DNA of 64,000 bases from contig NZ_BJXJ01000002.1 of assembly GCF_007990935.1 (NCBI RefSeq), positions 1 to 64,000 on the forward strand, read 5' to 3'. The notes beneath the pieces were generated by a model, which was not told where the DNA came from, made no database searches, and saw only the letters and a list, made by a program, of their open reading frames with translations. Made by a program: the position numbers and the translations under genes. This DNA is from Vibrio sagamiensis NBRC 104589. Lineage in GTDB: Bacteria; Pseudomonadota; Gammaproteobacteria; Enterobacterales; Vibrionaceae. This document shows positions 8,692-17,941 of the stretch, one piece after another. Within the stretch, counting starts at the first letter, position 1, and each line of letters begins with the position of its first letter.

Positions 8692-8994
8692 CTATGAGAC
8701 GCCCTGTTCTAGTAACCGTTTTAGCTTTTCTTTATCAGCAACCGATTTCGACTTTAACTCATTAGATCCACGCGTGATGGTCGCAATCCCTACCCCTAGC
8801 GCTTGACTAATTTGACGCTGAGACAAATCTCCTTTAAGCAGCTCATTAAGGATATTCACACGTGCAATCAGTGACTCTCTCTCATCAGGAGTCATCAGCA
8901 TCGTTAACAACATATCACACTGCTCATCCACAACACTGGTGCGAATTAATTCAACAAGTTGCTGCCAATCTTGATACTCGGGTTCATGTGGCAT
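8692..8994 (-). CDS. trpR: Trp operon repressor TrpR
   Basis: TrpR is a helical homodimer that binds L-tryptophan and represses the trp, aroH-type and mtr-type operators. The 100 residues are slightly shorter than E. coli TrpR (108). The DNA-binding region LSQRQISQALGVGIATITRGSNELK (about 56-80) matches the family helix-turn-helix, and LLTMLMTPDERESLIARVNILNELL matches the corepressor-binding core. It follows slt by 13 bp in the same orientation, as in E. coli slt-trpR. No trp operator was recognised in this window. Confidence 0.95.
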   Translation of the reverse strand: MPHEPEYQDWQQLVELIRTSVVDEQCDMLLTMLMTPDERESLIARVNILNELLKGDLSQRQISQALGVGIATITRGSNELKSKSVADKEKLKRLLEQGVS

Positions 8995-9007
8995 CCAATT
9001 ACCTCAC

Positions 9008-10945
9008 TTAATACTTGCTACTTCTTTCATTGGAGTTCAAAAACGTGCCATCAGCACCAAGAAGGTCACGATAATAAGTTTCAAACATCAAAATATTCTG
9101 TACATAGCCTCGTGTTTCTTTAAACGGAATCGCTTCAATAAATGCAAATGCATCAACATTACCTTGAGTACGTTCACGCCATGTTTTTACGCGGCCAGGC
9201 CCGGCATTATAGGCAGCAAGTGAAAAAATACGATTATTATCATAATCTTCCATTAAACCCTGCAAATAATAGCTGCCAATTTCAATATTCTTACTGACAT
9301 TATTGAGATCATGCGTGCCCTTGTAATCCAATTTGTATTTACGGGCAGTGTACTGTGCTGTTTTAGGCATAATCTGCATAAGGCCACGTGCACCAACCGG
9401 AGAATTTGCCTCAGAGTCTAAAGCACTCTCTTGCCGTGCTAATGCCATCATTGTCAGGGGATTAATATTATGTTTCTGAGCGTAAAAATCAAACCACCAG
9501 CGGTGTGCTATTGGGAATCTAATCGGAATGCTATCCCACATTTTCGCCTCTATACTTGCAACGACAGTGAAGTGGTGCCAATGCTTGGATGCTGCATACG
9601 CGGCCAGCATCGCCTTTTCTTTTGAATCGACACGGCTAAGCAAATGGCGCCATTCACTTTTTGCTGCTGCAATTTTATCTGTTTTGATCAATTCCTGAAC
9701 TCGATCCACTGACTTTTGATATGGCAAGATAACATTTTTATCTAGCTTGGTTGTACTAGACGAATAGACCACTGGCTTACCAAGTGCTTCTGCCGCAGCA
9801 ACGCTGTAGAAATTGCGCTGACCAATCAATTTAGCAAGGCGCTGTTTGCCCAACGCTTGGCTGCCTAAGGCCAATTCGCTGCGCCCTAACCAATACTGCC
9901 ATCTAAGTGATTGCTGTTGTTGATCATCTAGAATAGCAATCCATTTTTGAATTCCTTTCCAATCACCATTCTGAATGGATAAGCGAATACGAGTTTCAAT
10001 CAAGGGAACATCATGACTGGTTTTTATTTTCGCATCACGCCACTTTGCAAGTGATGGTGATTCAGTTCGAGTTAAACGGAATGCAATATAGTCCGCTAGG
10101 GATTGCGCAGCTTTAGGAGAAAACTTTTGCGCATTAATAACGGTTTGATACGCTTTTTGAGCAAGTTTAATATCTTTCCGAGCCAACTTTTTAATCGCAT
10201 AGTCTGCTTGTTTTCGATTAAAATCATTTACAGGCTGGTTTTTAGCAAATTCAGCGACAATCTCTGGCTTATCAAATAAAGTCTTCATCACTTTAGCTTG
10301 CTGCTTTGCCTGAGTCGTTTTCGGTAACTTATGCAGATAGTTGATAAGACTACCGTTATGGGCATCAAACGCTAATAGCATTCGTTGTAAAATTAATTGA
10401 TCAGTGCGTTTACCCGCTTTTTCCCAAGCAAAAAATAAAGGGTCACACTCATCAGAAATACTTTTACCTCTAAGCCACATATGTTCAGCACCTTTCAAAG
10501 CTGCAGTTCGCTTACCTTGCTGTAGTTGAGCGACATAAAATATACATTGATAACGCTCTCCACTTGGTTCAATCTTCTGAAATTCAACGATCTTTGACCA
10601 TGCTTCTTGACGGTAAAGAGTACTTAGATAAGGAGCACTGATACGGCGTGAAAACGGAAATTCTTTGTATTTATCAATAAATGTCTTCACTTGCTGAGGA
10701 GATTTATCTGTGAGTTGCTTTAAAAACACTCGGTAGTCTACGTAAGGTGTGAGTGGGTAGCTCTTAATGCTGTCCCTCAATTTCAAATAACCCTCAACAT
10801 CATTTTGATCGATCAAGTCTTGTGCTTTCTCATATACTTGACGCTGCTGCTCTAAATTTAGGCCAGCAGCCGCTGAGACACTTGCAGCACACAAAACAAC
10901 AGTACAGCATAGCTTTTTGACCAAATCGGAGAGATTATATTTCAT
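9008..10945 (-). CDS. slt: Soluble lytic murein transglycosylase Slt70
   Basis: Slt is a periplasmic enzyme that cleaves the MurNAc-GlcNAc bond of peptidoglycan with formation of 1,6-anhydro-MurNAc ends. The 645 residues match E. coli Slt70. An N-terminal signal peptide (LCCTVVLCAASVSAAAG, about 11-28) is followed by the long alpha-superhelical U and L domains. The C-terminal lysozyme-like SLT domain starts near 495: the catalytic Glu is E506 in ARQESALDSEANSPVGA, followed by GLMQIMPKTA and LAAYNAGPGRV. Its anhydro-muropeptide products are the substrates recycled by NagZ and AnmK, encoded nearby. Co-transcribed with trpR. Confidence 0.97.
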   Translation of the reverse strand: MKYNLSDLVKKLCCTVVLCAASVSAAAGLNLEQQRQVYEKAQDLIDQNDVEGYLKLRDSIKSYPLTPYVDYRVFLKQLTDKSPQQVKTFIDKYKEFPFSRRISAPYLSTLYRQEAWSKIVEFQKIEPSGERYQCIFYVAQLQQGKRTAALKGAEHMWLRGKSISDECDPLFFAWEKAGKRTDQLILQRMLLAFDAHNGSLINYLHKLPKTTQAKQQAKVMKTLFDKPEIVAEFAKNQPVNDFNRKQADYAIKKLARKDIKLAQKAYQTVINAQKFSPKAAQSLADYIAFRLTRTESPSLAKWRDAKIKTSHDVPLIETRIRLSIQNGDWKGIQKWIAILDDQQQQSLRWQYWLGRSELALGSQALGKQRLAKLIGQRNFYSVAAAEALGKPVVYSSSTTKLDKNVILPYQKSVDRVQELIKTDKIAAAKSEWRHLLSRVDSKEKAMLAAYAASKHWHHFTVVASIEAKMWDSIPIRFPIAHRWWFDFYAQKHNINPLTMMALARQESALDSEANSPVGARGLMQIMPKTAQYTARKYKLDYKGTHDLNNVSKNIEIGSYYLQGLMEDYDNNRIFSLAAYNAGPGRVKTWRERTQGNVDAFAFIEAIPFKETRGYVQNILMFETYYRDLLGADGTFLNSNERSSKY

Positions 10946-11254
10946 ATCGGTTATTTCCCTTGGGATTCCCTTGTATACAATTAATCATGCTCGGTCGATA
11001 AGTAAATTATATACACCTATCTGCATCGCATAAACACGCATTGTTAAGATACTTAATATATAATCATTATTTGTAAAAATCCCTTTATTTTAATGGTATC
11101 TTTCTATTATTTTCATCCTTATAAATCAGATAACACCATAATTTATAAAGAAGAAGGGATAACTTAAGGTGAACTTATTCAATTCAGTAACAAAAGCAGA
11201 ACAGTTGGTATAAAATAGCTATTTTTATGACTGATAATTTAGGAACGATCGGCA
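10946..11254. promoter_or_regulatory. Divergent slt / ettA intergenic region
   Basis: 309 bp of AT-rich DNA between divergent slt and ettA. A TATAAAAT (about 11211-11218) lies about 40 bp before ettA and is a good -10 candidate. TATATAAT (about 11059-11066) could serve either strand. No terminator or gene is supported. Confidence 0.45.
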
Positions 11255-12922
11255 ATGGCTGAATACGTATATACCATGTCGCGGGTGAGCAAAATTGTGC
11301 CGCCAAAGCGTCAAATTCTTAAAGACATCTCACTCAGCTTCTTCCCTGGCGCCAAAATCGGTGTTTTAGGCCTCAATGGTGCAGGTAAGTCCACACTTTT
11401 GCGTATCATGGCTGGTATCGATACTGATATTGATGGTGAAGCACGTCCACAACCAGGCTTGAACGTGGGATATTTACCTCAAGAGCCGGTTCTCGATGAA
11501 TCGAAAACCGTTCGTGAAATCGTCGAAGAGGCTGTAGCTGATGTAGCTGGTGCACTGACGCGTTTAGATGCAGTATATGCAGCATATGCCGAACCTGACG
11601 CGGATTTTGACGCACTTGCAAAAGAACAAGGTGAACTAGAAGCGCTAATTCAAGCTAAAGACGGCCATAATCTAGACAACGCGCTAGAGCGTGCTGCAGA
11701 TGCACTTCGTCTACCTGAGTGGGATCAAAAGATTGCAAACCTATCTGGTGGTGAACGTCGCCGTGTTGCTATCTGTCGTCTTCTCCTAGAGAAACCTGAC
11801 ATGCTACTACTAGATGAACCAACTAACCACTTGGATGCAGAATCTGTTGCATGGCTAGAACGCTTCCTAGTTGACTACAATGGCACCGTAGTTGCGATTA
11901 CTCACGACCGTTACTTTCTAGATAACGCAGCGGGTTGGATCCTAGAACTTGACCGTGGTGAGGGCATTCCATGGGAAGGTAACTATACCTCTTGGCTAGA
12001 ACAAAAAGATGCGCGTCTACAACAAGAAGCGTCCCAAGAAAAAGCTCGCCAAAAGACCATCGAGAAAGAACTTGAATGGGTTCGCCAAAACCCTAAAGGT
12101 CGTCAGGCGAAATCTAAAGCACGTATGGCGCGCTTTGAAGAGCTACAAAATACAGATCACCAGAAACGTAACGAAACTAACGAACTATTCATCCCGCCAG
12201 GTGAGCGTTTGGGTGATAAAGTTATCGAAGTGAATAACCTAACTAAATCATTCGATGGTCGTGTTCTTATCGATGATCTCTCGTTCAGCATGCCTAAGGG
12301 TGCAATCGTAGGTATCATCGGTGCCAACGGCGCAGGTAAATCAACTTTATTTAAGATGCTAAGCGGTACTGAGCAACCGGATTCAGGTACGATTGAACTG
12401 GGTGAAACAGTAAAACTAGCGTCTGTTGAGCAGTTCCGCGACTCAATGAATGACAAAAACACGGTATTCCAAGAGATTTCTGAAGGCGCTGACATCATCA
12501 AGATCAATAATTTTGAAATCCCTGCGCGTGCATATTGTTCTCGCTTTAACTTCAAAGGCTCGGATCAACAGAAGATCATCGGTGAACTTTCTGGTGGTGA
12601 GCGTAACCGTGTACACCTTGCTAAGCTGCTTAAAGCTGGTGGTAACGTACTACTTCTCGATGAACCAACCAATGACCTTGATGTTGAAACACTGCGTGCA
12701 TTAGAAGAAGCACTACTGGAGTTCCCTGGTTGTGCCATGGTTATATCCCATGACCGCTGGTTCCTAGATCGTATTGCGACACATATCATTGACTACCGTG
12801 ACGAAGGTCAAGTTAACTTCTATGAAGGCAACTACAACGAGTACATGGAATGGTTGAAGAAGACTCTAGGCCCTGAAGCTGCAGAACCACATCGAATTAA
12901 ATACAAGCGTGTCTCTAAATAA
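11255..12922 (+). CDS. ettA: Energy-dependent translational throttle protein EttA (ABC-F)
   Basis: EttA is an ABC-F ATPase that binds the ribosomal E site and couples the first peptide bond to the ATP/ADP ratio. The 555 residues match E. coli EttA exactly in length. Two nucleotide-binding domains are visible: GLNGAGKST (about 39-47), LSGGERRRVAI and LLLDEPTNHLD; then GANGAGKST (about 357), LSGGERNRVHLAKLL and LLLDEPTNDLD. Between them lies the charged P-site tRNA interaction linker (about 245-305). No membrane segments are present, as expected for ABC-F. Codon choice looks like a well-expressed gene. A single-gene unit with a terminator. Confidence 0.97.
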   Translation: MAEYVYTMSRVSKIVPPKRQILKDISLSFFPGAKIGVLGLNGAGKSTLLRIMAGIDTDIDGEARPQPGLNVGYLPQEPVLDESKTVREIVEEAVADVAGALTRLDAVYAAYAEPDADFDALAKEQGELEALIQAKDGHNLDNALERAADALRLPEWDQKIANLSGGERRRVAICRLLLEKPDMLLLDEPTNHLDAESVAWLERFLVDYNGTVVAITHDRYFLDNAAGWILELDRGEGIPWEGNYTSWLEQKDARLQQEASQEKARQKTIEKELEWVRQNPKGRQAKSKARMARFEELQNTDHQKRNETNELFIPPGERLGDKVIEVNNLTKSFDGRVLIDDLSFSMPKGAIVGIIGANGAGKSTLFKMLSGTEQPDSGTIELGETVKLASVEQFRDSMNDKNTVFQEISEGADIIKINNFEIPARAYCSRFNFKGSDQQKIIGELSGGERNRVHLAKLLKAGGNVLLLDEPTNDLDVETLRALEEALLEFPGCAMVISHDRWFLDRIATHIIDYRDEGQVNFYEGNYNEYMEWLKKTLGPEAAEPHRIKYKRVSK

Positions 12923-12987
12923 TTTAATATAGAGACACAATGAGTGATAGAGAGCGCTCAACACACCTTTTGCTTGTATTTCGTACA

Positions 12988-13010
12988 AAGGCCGCTATGA
13001 TAGCGGCCTT
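12988..13010 (+). terminator. Terminator of ettA
   Basis: AAGGCCGCTA (12988-12997) pairs with TAGCGGCCTT (13001-13010) around a 3-nt loop. The following T-run is short (TTATA), so efficiency is uncertain. Confidence 0.7.
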
Positions 13011-13243
13011 ATACACAATTGTTCTCTAATAAATGTATATGACTCTACAATAACTCAAGTTAATAACTACAATATGGAACATATGCATCTCATATTATTA
13101 GCGCTTCGTATCTTGCTTTACCCGAAATTTTGAATGATACACCACAAACCAAAAAGCGTTGAATAATGAAGAAAAATAAATCATTAACAGACCTAACTAA
13201 CCAGTAACAAGCTTCAGTCACCGCCTATCTGAGTACAGCCAAA
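13011..13243 (+). promoter_or_regulatory. Upstream region of the M23 peptidase gene
   Basis: AT-rich spacer between the ettA terminator and the M23 gene. I could not fix a promoter and saw no gene or convincing operator; a Zur-type site was looked for and not found. Confidence 0.3.
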
Positions 13244-14233
13244 ATGCCTAAAAAAATCATCATGCAAATTCCAACCAAAGATGGCGAGCAACGGTTTTAT
13301 TTAGGTCGTTCTTCCTTCACCATTATTTGTGCAGCCATTATCGCTTTACCTGCGGTGATTGGTGGAGCATGGTACCTTTTTCAAAAGCAAGCTCATCGGC
13401 AACAGGCTCTTATTCAGACTTTAGAGACTGAAAAAGTCAAACTTACCGCGCTTTACCAAGAACAAATAGATAGCAACCACACACTCTCCCAATCTATTAG
13501 TAAAAAAGAAAATCAAATTCAAACGCTTGGAAAGCGAATCTACGATGTTGAATCTGTGCTTGGCTTAGCACACGAAGTAAGTACAGAGCAGAATAATTCA
13601 GCCCTAGAAGAGCGTATTGATGCCGCTGCTATCGACTCTGCTGTGCGTGCAACAATGTTTCGATTGATTCCTAACGACAGTCCCATGGCTTATCAACGTA
13701 TTTCATCACCTTATGGCAGTCGTATCAACCCAATATCAGGCCAGCGCCAGGTCCATGCAGGGATCGATCTTACATGTACGAGAGGTGAAGACATACTCGC
13801 ACCCGCTGATGGCGTTGTAGAAACCGTACGTTCAAGTAACCGTGGCTATGGTAACTACCTGACCCTCAGCCATTCATTTGGTTTCACAAGCGCCTTCGCC
13901 CATTTAGATAAGTTCAAGGTCAAAAGTGGTCAGTTTGTAAGTAAAGGCGACGTTATTGCTCAATGCGGTAATACTGGTAATTCAACCGGGCCTCATCTAC
14001 ATTATGAAATCCGCTTTTTAGACCGAACTTTGAATCCAAAGTACCTCATGGACTGGACTCCAGAAAATTTCAATTCTGCGTTTGAAAAAGAAAAAATGAT
14101 CAAGTGGGGGTCATTAATCGAGTTAGTCGATAACGTCGTCCGTCTTCAAGTTAACTTAACTCAGTCCCCTTACACAGATCGCAGTATTCATACTGCTGCA
14201 AACAAAGAAAAAGTAACAACAACCACTCAATAA
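13244..14233 (+). CDS. M23 (LytM-type) zinc peptidoglycan endopeptidase, membrane anchored
   Basis: The 329 residues contain one N-terminal membrane anchor (about 25-46, FTIICAAIIALPAVIGGAWYL), a coiled-coil stretch (about 50-105) and an M23/LytM domain (about 155-270). Zinc ligands are visible in HAGIDLTC (H-x3-D), and the second motif is GPHLHYEIRF. The domain should face the periplasm and cut peptide cross-links so that new peptidoglycan can be inserted, as MepM or the Vibrio Shy enzymes do. All catalytic residues are present, so it is not an EnvC/NlpD-type inactive activator. I do not assign a Shy letter. It is convergent with tyrA and shares a bidirectional terminator with it. Confidence 0.85.
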   Translation: MPKKIIMQIPTKDGEQRFYLGRSSFTIICAAIIALPAVIGGAWYLFQKQAHRQQALIQTLETEKVKLTALYQEQIDSNHTLSQSISKKENQIQTLGKRIYDVESVLGLAHEVSTEQNNSALEERIDAAAIDSAVRATMFRLIPNDSPMAYQRISSPYGSRINPISGQRQVHAGIDLTCTRGEDILAPADGVVETVRSSNRGYGNYLTLSHSFGFTSAFAHLDKFKVKSGQFVSKGDVIAQCGNTGNSTGPHLHYEIRFLDRTLNPKYLMDWTPENFNSAFEKEKMIKWGSLIELVDNVVRLQVNLTQSPYTDRSIHTAANKEKVTTTTQ

Positions 14234-14297
14234 ATTCAAAGTTTGCCTGCTAGCAGACCAGATAAGATATATACTCGAGCGAGTTAGGCTTCAGAAA

Positions 14298-14322
14298 AAA
14301 GAGCCACGAAATGTGGCTCTTT
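14298..14322. terminator. Bidirectional terminator between the M23 gene and tyrA
   Basis: AAAGAGCCAC (14298-14307) and GTGGCTCTTT (14313-14322) form a 10-bp stem with a 5-nt loop. There are T runs on one side and A runs on the other, so it can serve both converging units. Confidence 0.85.
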
Positions 14323-14343
14323 CAGTTCAATTCACTGTGTCTT

Positions 14344-14374
14344 ATAACTAAGTGTTTTCAAAGTGCTTGGCTAT
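14344..14374. repeat. Short palindromic 3'-end repeat, copy 1 (after tyrA)
   Basis: A 31-nt imperfect palindrome starting ATAACTAAGTG and ending AGTGCTTGGCTAT, two bases beyond the tyrA stop. Closely related copies lie at 16819-16850 and 43596-43626. Confidence 0.6.
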
Positions 14375-14375
14375 A

Positions 14376-15503
14376 TTATCCTCGATGAAGATTATCATTG
14401 GCCTGTTTTAATAAGTTCTGACTCTCGTTCATAAATTGCTGAGAGTACTCTCCAAACCAATCACTGACTTGTTCAAAAGTCTCGACAAATATGGTCTTAT
14501 CTTGATTATCAAGAATGCTTAACGCCTCACCGAAGCGTTGATGGAATCGCTTAATCATGTCGATATTTTGTTGCGATGAAAGAATAATGTCACCGTAAAG
14601 ATTGGGATCCTGACCAAATAAACGCCCTACCATCGCCAACTCCAAGCGGTAAATTGGTGAGCTGAGTTTCAACAGTTGATCGATGTTTGGATTTTCTTTG
14701 CTTAGGTGCATACCGTAAGCAAATGAAGTGAAGTGACGCAATGCTTGGATCAGTGTCATGCCATGATCGTGCTCTTGTGCATCGATTTGGCATAAGCTTG
14801 CACCCCAAATACCAAACTGCTGTAATAACCATTGGTATTGCTCTCGCTCACGGCCATCACAGTAAATTATCACCTGCTTCGCCAAACTTGGCACATCAGG
14901 GCCAAACATTGGGTGTAAACCCACAACTGGACCTTGGTGAACGTCCAACATCGCTTGCAACGGTTTGGCCTTGATAGAGGTCAGGTCACATAAAATACAG
15001 TCTGTTGGCAGATTACCCAGTTTTGCTATCACACCTTCGGTAAGGTGAATAGGAACGGTAACAACAACTAAACCAGCATCTTTTAAAATTTCATCTGCGC
15101 GATCCCAGTCCTGGCTACCCAGAACTTTAACTTGATAACCCGATAGAGTGAACATACGGCCAAATAAACCTCCTAACTGGCCATGACCACCAATAATAAC
15201 CACTGAGCGCAATTCTGGGTTCAAACACTTAAAACCGGAATCTTTCTCGCTGGCATAAGACTCACGCATGGTTCGACGAAGAATGTCTTCGATCAGCTGT
15301 GGAGGAATCCCCATTTTTTCAGCCTCAGCTCGGCGTGATGCCAGCATTGCAGCCTCACGATCTGGGGCGTAGATTGGCAACCCGTGTTCACTTTTTACTT
15401 CACCCACTTTCTCTACTAGGGCTAAACGTTGCGCCAGTAGCTCCAACATTTGTTTGTCGACCGCATCAATTTGATCGCGTAATGCGTTAAGTTCAACTGC
15501 CAT
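14376..15503 (-). CDS. tyrA: Bifunctional chorismate mutase / prephenate dehydrogenase TyrA
   Basis: TyrA makes prephenate from chorismate and oxidises it with NAD+ to 4-hydroxyphenylpyruvate, the route to tyrosine. The 375 residues compare with 373 in E. coli. The N-terminal AroQ mutase domain (about 1-90) shows [19 protein letters not shown] and [13 protein letters not shown]. The Rossmann-type dehydrogenase begins near 100 ([18 protein letters not shown]) and includes the family motif GLHPMFGPD. It is downstream of aroF by 24 bp in the same operon, governed by TyrR boxes upstream of aroF. The stop is followed by a palindromic repeat and then a terminator. Confidence 0.97.
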   Translation of the reverse strand: MAVELNALRDQIDAVDKQMLELLAQRLALVEKVGEVKSEHGLPIYAPDREAAMLASRRAEAEKMGIPPQLIEDILRRTMRESYASEKDSGFKCLNPELRSVVIIGGHGQLGGLFGRMFTLSGYQVKVLGSQDWDRADEILKDAGLVVVTVPIHLTEGVIAKLGNLPTDCILCDLTSIKAKPLQAMLDVHQGPVVGLHPMFGPDVPSLAKQVIIYCDGREREQYQWLLQQFGIWGASLCQIDAQEHDHGMTLIQALRHFTSFAYGMHLSKENPNIDQLLKLSSPIYRLELAMVGRLFGQDPNLYGDIILSSQQNIDMIKRFHQRFGEALSILDNQDKTIFVETFEQVSDWFGEYSQQFMNESQNLLKQANDNLHRG

Positions 15504-15527
15504 GATGTTCCTTAAATCCGTTCCGTT

Positions 15528-16601
15528 TTAGCCTTTAAGGCGATTTTCTAAGAAAGGCACCAGCTCTTCGTGTGCATGACGTAATAGTGCCTCAGTTGAC
15601 GCCCAATTAATACAGGCATCAGTGATAGAAACACCATATTGCATCTCATCAAAAGTAAGGCTAGAAGGTTGATTGCCTTCATTAATATGACTTTCAATCA
15701 TCAGACCAATGATAGATTGATTACCCTCACGAATTTGATGAATCACATCTTCTGCCACTAATGATTGGCAACGGTAGTCTTTGCGAGAGTTCGCATGACT
15801 GCAGTCAACCATCAACGAAGCCTCTAAGCCAAATTGTGCCATCTCCTGCTCACACTCGGTCACCGAAACAGAATCGTAGTTTGTTTGTTTACCGCCACGC
15901 AAGATAACATGACCATTCGCGTTTCCTTGCGTGGTCAATAGTGCCACCTGCCCTTCGCGGTTAATTCCCATAAAGCGGTGACCTGATGCTGCAGCCTGCA
16001 TAGCATTAATCGCGGTTGCTAAGTTACCATCGGTACCATTTTTAAAACCGATAGGCATTGATAATCCACTGGCCATCTCACGGTGAGTCTGTGATTCAGT
16101 TGTTCGAGCACCAATAGCCGCCCAACTAAAAGTATCGGCTAAGTATTGTGGGCTAATTGGGTCAAGAGCTTCTGTTGCTAGTGGAATTTCCATCTCAGCC
16201 AATTCAACAAGTAATTCACGTCCGACATGCAAACCATGTTCAATGTCGAAGCTGCCATCTAGATGTGGATCATTAATAAGACCTTTCCAACCCACTGTCG
16301 TTCGAGGTTTTTCAAAGTAAACACGCATAACAATATACAGTTGGTCGCTGAGCTGTTCTGAAAGTGCTTTTAGACGTTTTGCATAATCCTTTGCCGCTTC
16401 AACGTCATGGATAGAGCAAGGCCCACATACGATTAACAGACGATGATCTTTCTTGTGAATAATGTCTGCGATGGTTTGACGAGACTCTTGAATAAAACGA
16501 CGAGCTTTTTCACTCAGAGGAAGTTTCGCTTTGAGTTCCTCCGGCGTAATAAGGACTTGCTCTTCGCTAATATTAATATTGCTCAATTCACTTCTTTGCA
16601 T
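15528..16601 (-). CDS. aroF: 3-deoxy-7-phosphoheptulonate (DAHP) synthase, tyrosine-regulated type
   Basis: This enzyme condenses phosphoenolpyruvate and erythrose 4-phosphate, the first step of the shikimate pathway. The 357 residues match class I DAHP synthases. Motifs seen include LIVCGPCSIHD, GARTTESQTHREMASGLSMP, MGINREGQVALLTTQGN and DCSHANSRKDYRCQ. Pairing with tyrA in one operon and the TyrR boxes upstream point to the tyrosine-inhibited isoenzyme AroF rather than AroG or AroH. The inhibitor cannot be confirmed by reading alone. Confidence 0.92.
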   Translation of the reverse strand: MQRSELSNINISEEQVLITPEELKAKLPLSEKARRFIQESRQTIADIIHKKDHRLLIVCGPCSIHDVEAAKDYAKRLKALSEQLSDQLYIVMRVYFEKPRTTVGWKGLINDPHLDGSFDIEHGLHVGRELLVELAEMEIPLATEALDPISPQYLADTFSWAAIGARTTESQTHREMASGLSMPIGFKNGTDGNLATAINAMQAAASGHRFMGINREGQVALLTTQGNANGHVILRGGKQTNYDSVSVTECEQEMAQFGLEASLMVDCSHANSRKDYRCQSLVAEDVIHQIREGNQSIIGLMIESHINEGNQPSSLTFDEMQYGVSITDACINWASTEALLRHAHEELVPFLENRLKG

Positions 16602-16610
16602 AACTCAACC

Positions 16611-16628
16611 TGTATACTTTAATTTACA
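16611..16628. promoter_or_regulatory. TyrR box proximal to aroF
   Basis: TGTATACTTTAATTTACA matches the TyrR palindrome TGTAAA-N6-TTTACA at 11 of 12 specified positions. It ends about 10 bp before the aroF start, a repressing position. Confidence 0.8.
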
Positions 16629-16719
16629 CCCACTATTCCATTTGTGGGACAACTCAGCTTTATTGACAAGATAACAGGCTAAAAAAGATTTACAACCGTA
16701 CAAAATAAAAAACATTAAA

Positions 16720-16737
16720 CGTAAACTTTATTTTACA
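16720..16737. promoter_or_regulatory. TyrR box distal to aroF
   Basis: CGTAAACTTTATTTTACA matches TGTAAA-N6-TTTACA at 11 of 12 positions. It lies 109 bp upstream of the proximal box, so cooperative binding or looping across the promoter is possible. Confidence 0.75.
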
Positions 16738-16745
16738 CCAATATA

Positions 16746-16774
16746 AAAGCCGAAGTACTGAGTACTTCGGCTTT
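16746..16774 (-). terminator. Terminator of nagZ
   Basis: AAAGCCGAAGTACT and its near-perfect partner AGTACTTCGGCTTT form a long stem with almost no loop. On the minus strand it is followed by TATATT. It lies 84 bp after the nagZ stop and before the aroF control region. Confidence 0.75.
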
Positions 16775-16818
16775 CAATGCATGTTCTTGCCAGTTTACGT
16801 CCAAAAAAAGCATTCTTT

Positions 16819-16850
16819 ATAACCAAGTCACCTTTAAAGTGCTTGGCTAT
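16819..16850. repeat. Short palindromic 3'-end repeat, copy 2 (after nagZ)
   Basis: Starts ATAACCAAGTCAC and ends GTGCTTGGCTAT, making an imperfect stem. It lies 8 bp beyond the nagZ stop. See copies at 14344 and 43596. Confidence 0.6.
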
Positions 16851-16857
16851 GGAGTGA

Positions 16858-17841
16858 CTAATCAATCAAACGCTTCATCGCTTCGGTCGCCTCTTTCCAT
16901 TCTTGTGAAGTTTTTAGCTCGCTCAATGAAAAGTTTTGCTTTTTCAATAAAGCATCGGCAAGAGGAACAGATGTGATGGGCAGGTGATCGAGCACTTCGA
17001 CTTGCGCATCGCGCTGGTTGCAAACCAACAGCATGTCACATCCAGCTTTTAATGCTTGCACACCACGCTCTGCAGGCCCTCCCATGATCGCAGCACCTTC
17101 CATGGTTAAATCATCAGAGAAAGTCAATCCCTTAAAGCCAAGTTGCTGGCGTAAAACCTGTTTTAGCCAGAATTCTGAACCACTTGCTGGTTGGTCATCA
17201 TAATAGGAGAAGATCACATGAGCAGGCATCATCGCATCTAGAATTCCAGCATCAATATGTGCTTTAAATATCGCCATGTCTTGTTCGAAAAGATCGCTTC
17301 GGTCATCATAAGGGGTTTCTAAATGAGAGTCAGCAATCACGCCACCATGACCGGGGAAATGTTTACCTGTCGTTGCCATACCGATACTCTTCATCCCCTG
17401 CATGTAAGCCGTGCTATGACGCAAGATGGTCTCCATATCGTCACCAAAAGCGCGATTACCAATGGCTTTACACTGATGGCCTTTATCCAGCACAGGAGCA
17501 AAGCTCAAATCAATGTCGTGGGCGATAAGCTCTGCTGCCATTAGCCATCCCCCCATACGTGCTAGCTCTTCGCCATTAGAATGTTTGGCATATTCTTGTG
17601 CAGCAGGGATAAGTGAAAAGCCTTGACGAAAACGCTGAACACGTCCGCCTTCTTGGTCAACACCAATCAAAATCGGACGCTTCGCGGCTTTACGAATAGA
17701 TGTCGTCAGTGCTTGAAGTTGCTTACTGTCGTGGTAGTTACGAGTAAATAAAATCAAGCCTCCTACGGTTGGATGCGCCAAAATTTCTCTATCTTCTGCA
17801 GTCAGTTCGTATCCTGCAACATCAACCCATAACGGTCCCAT
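16858..17841 (-). CDS. nagZ: Beta-N-acetylhexosaminidase NagZ (GH3)
   Basis: NagZ is a cytoplasmic glycosidase that removes GlcNAc from GlcNAc-1,6-anhydro-MurNAc-peptides during cell wall recycling; in bacteria with AmpR/AmpC its product is the beta-lactamase inducer. The 327 residues carry the GH3 features [12 protein letters not shown], the NagZ catalytic-loop motif KHFPGHG with its acid/base His, and the nucleophile Asp in [13 protein letters not shown]. It is divergent from anmK across 100 bp, which puts two consecutive recycling enzymes at one control region. Confidence 0.96.
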   Translation of the reverse strand: MGPLWVDVAGYELTAEDREILAHPTVGGLILFTRNYHDSKQLQALTTSIRKAAKRPILIGVDQEGGRVQRFRQGFSLIPAAQEYAKHSNGEELARMGGWLMAAELIAHDIDLSFAPVLDKGHQCKAIGNRAFGDDMETILRHSTAYMQGMKSIGMATTGKHFPGHGGVIADSHLETPYDDRSDLFEQDMAIFKAHIDAGILDAMMPAHVIFSYYDDQPASGSEFWLKQVLRQQLGFKGLTFSDDLTMEGAAIMGGPAERGVQALKAGCDMLLVCNQRDAQVEVLDHLPITSVPLADALLKKQNFSLSELKTSQEWKEATEAMKRLID

Positions 17842-17941
17842 GATTTCTCCTTAAACTCGGCTAAATATCTCGTCTTCGATGAGGTTATTCGCTTAAGAAT
17901 TGCTTTACAATAAAGGAATTGAATTATTAACGAGATCAACC

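Noticed and set aside
11169-11213. 14-codon frame before ettA (GTG start)
   Set aside because: No well-placed Shine-Dalgarno and no regulatory hairpin; chance frame most likely.
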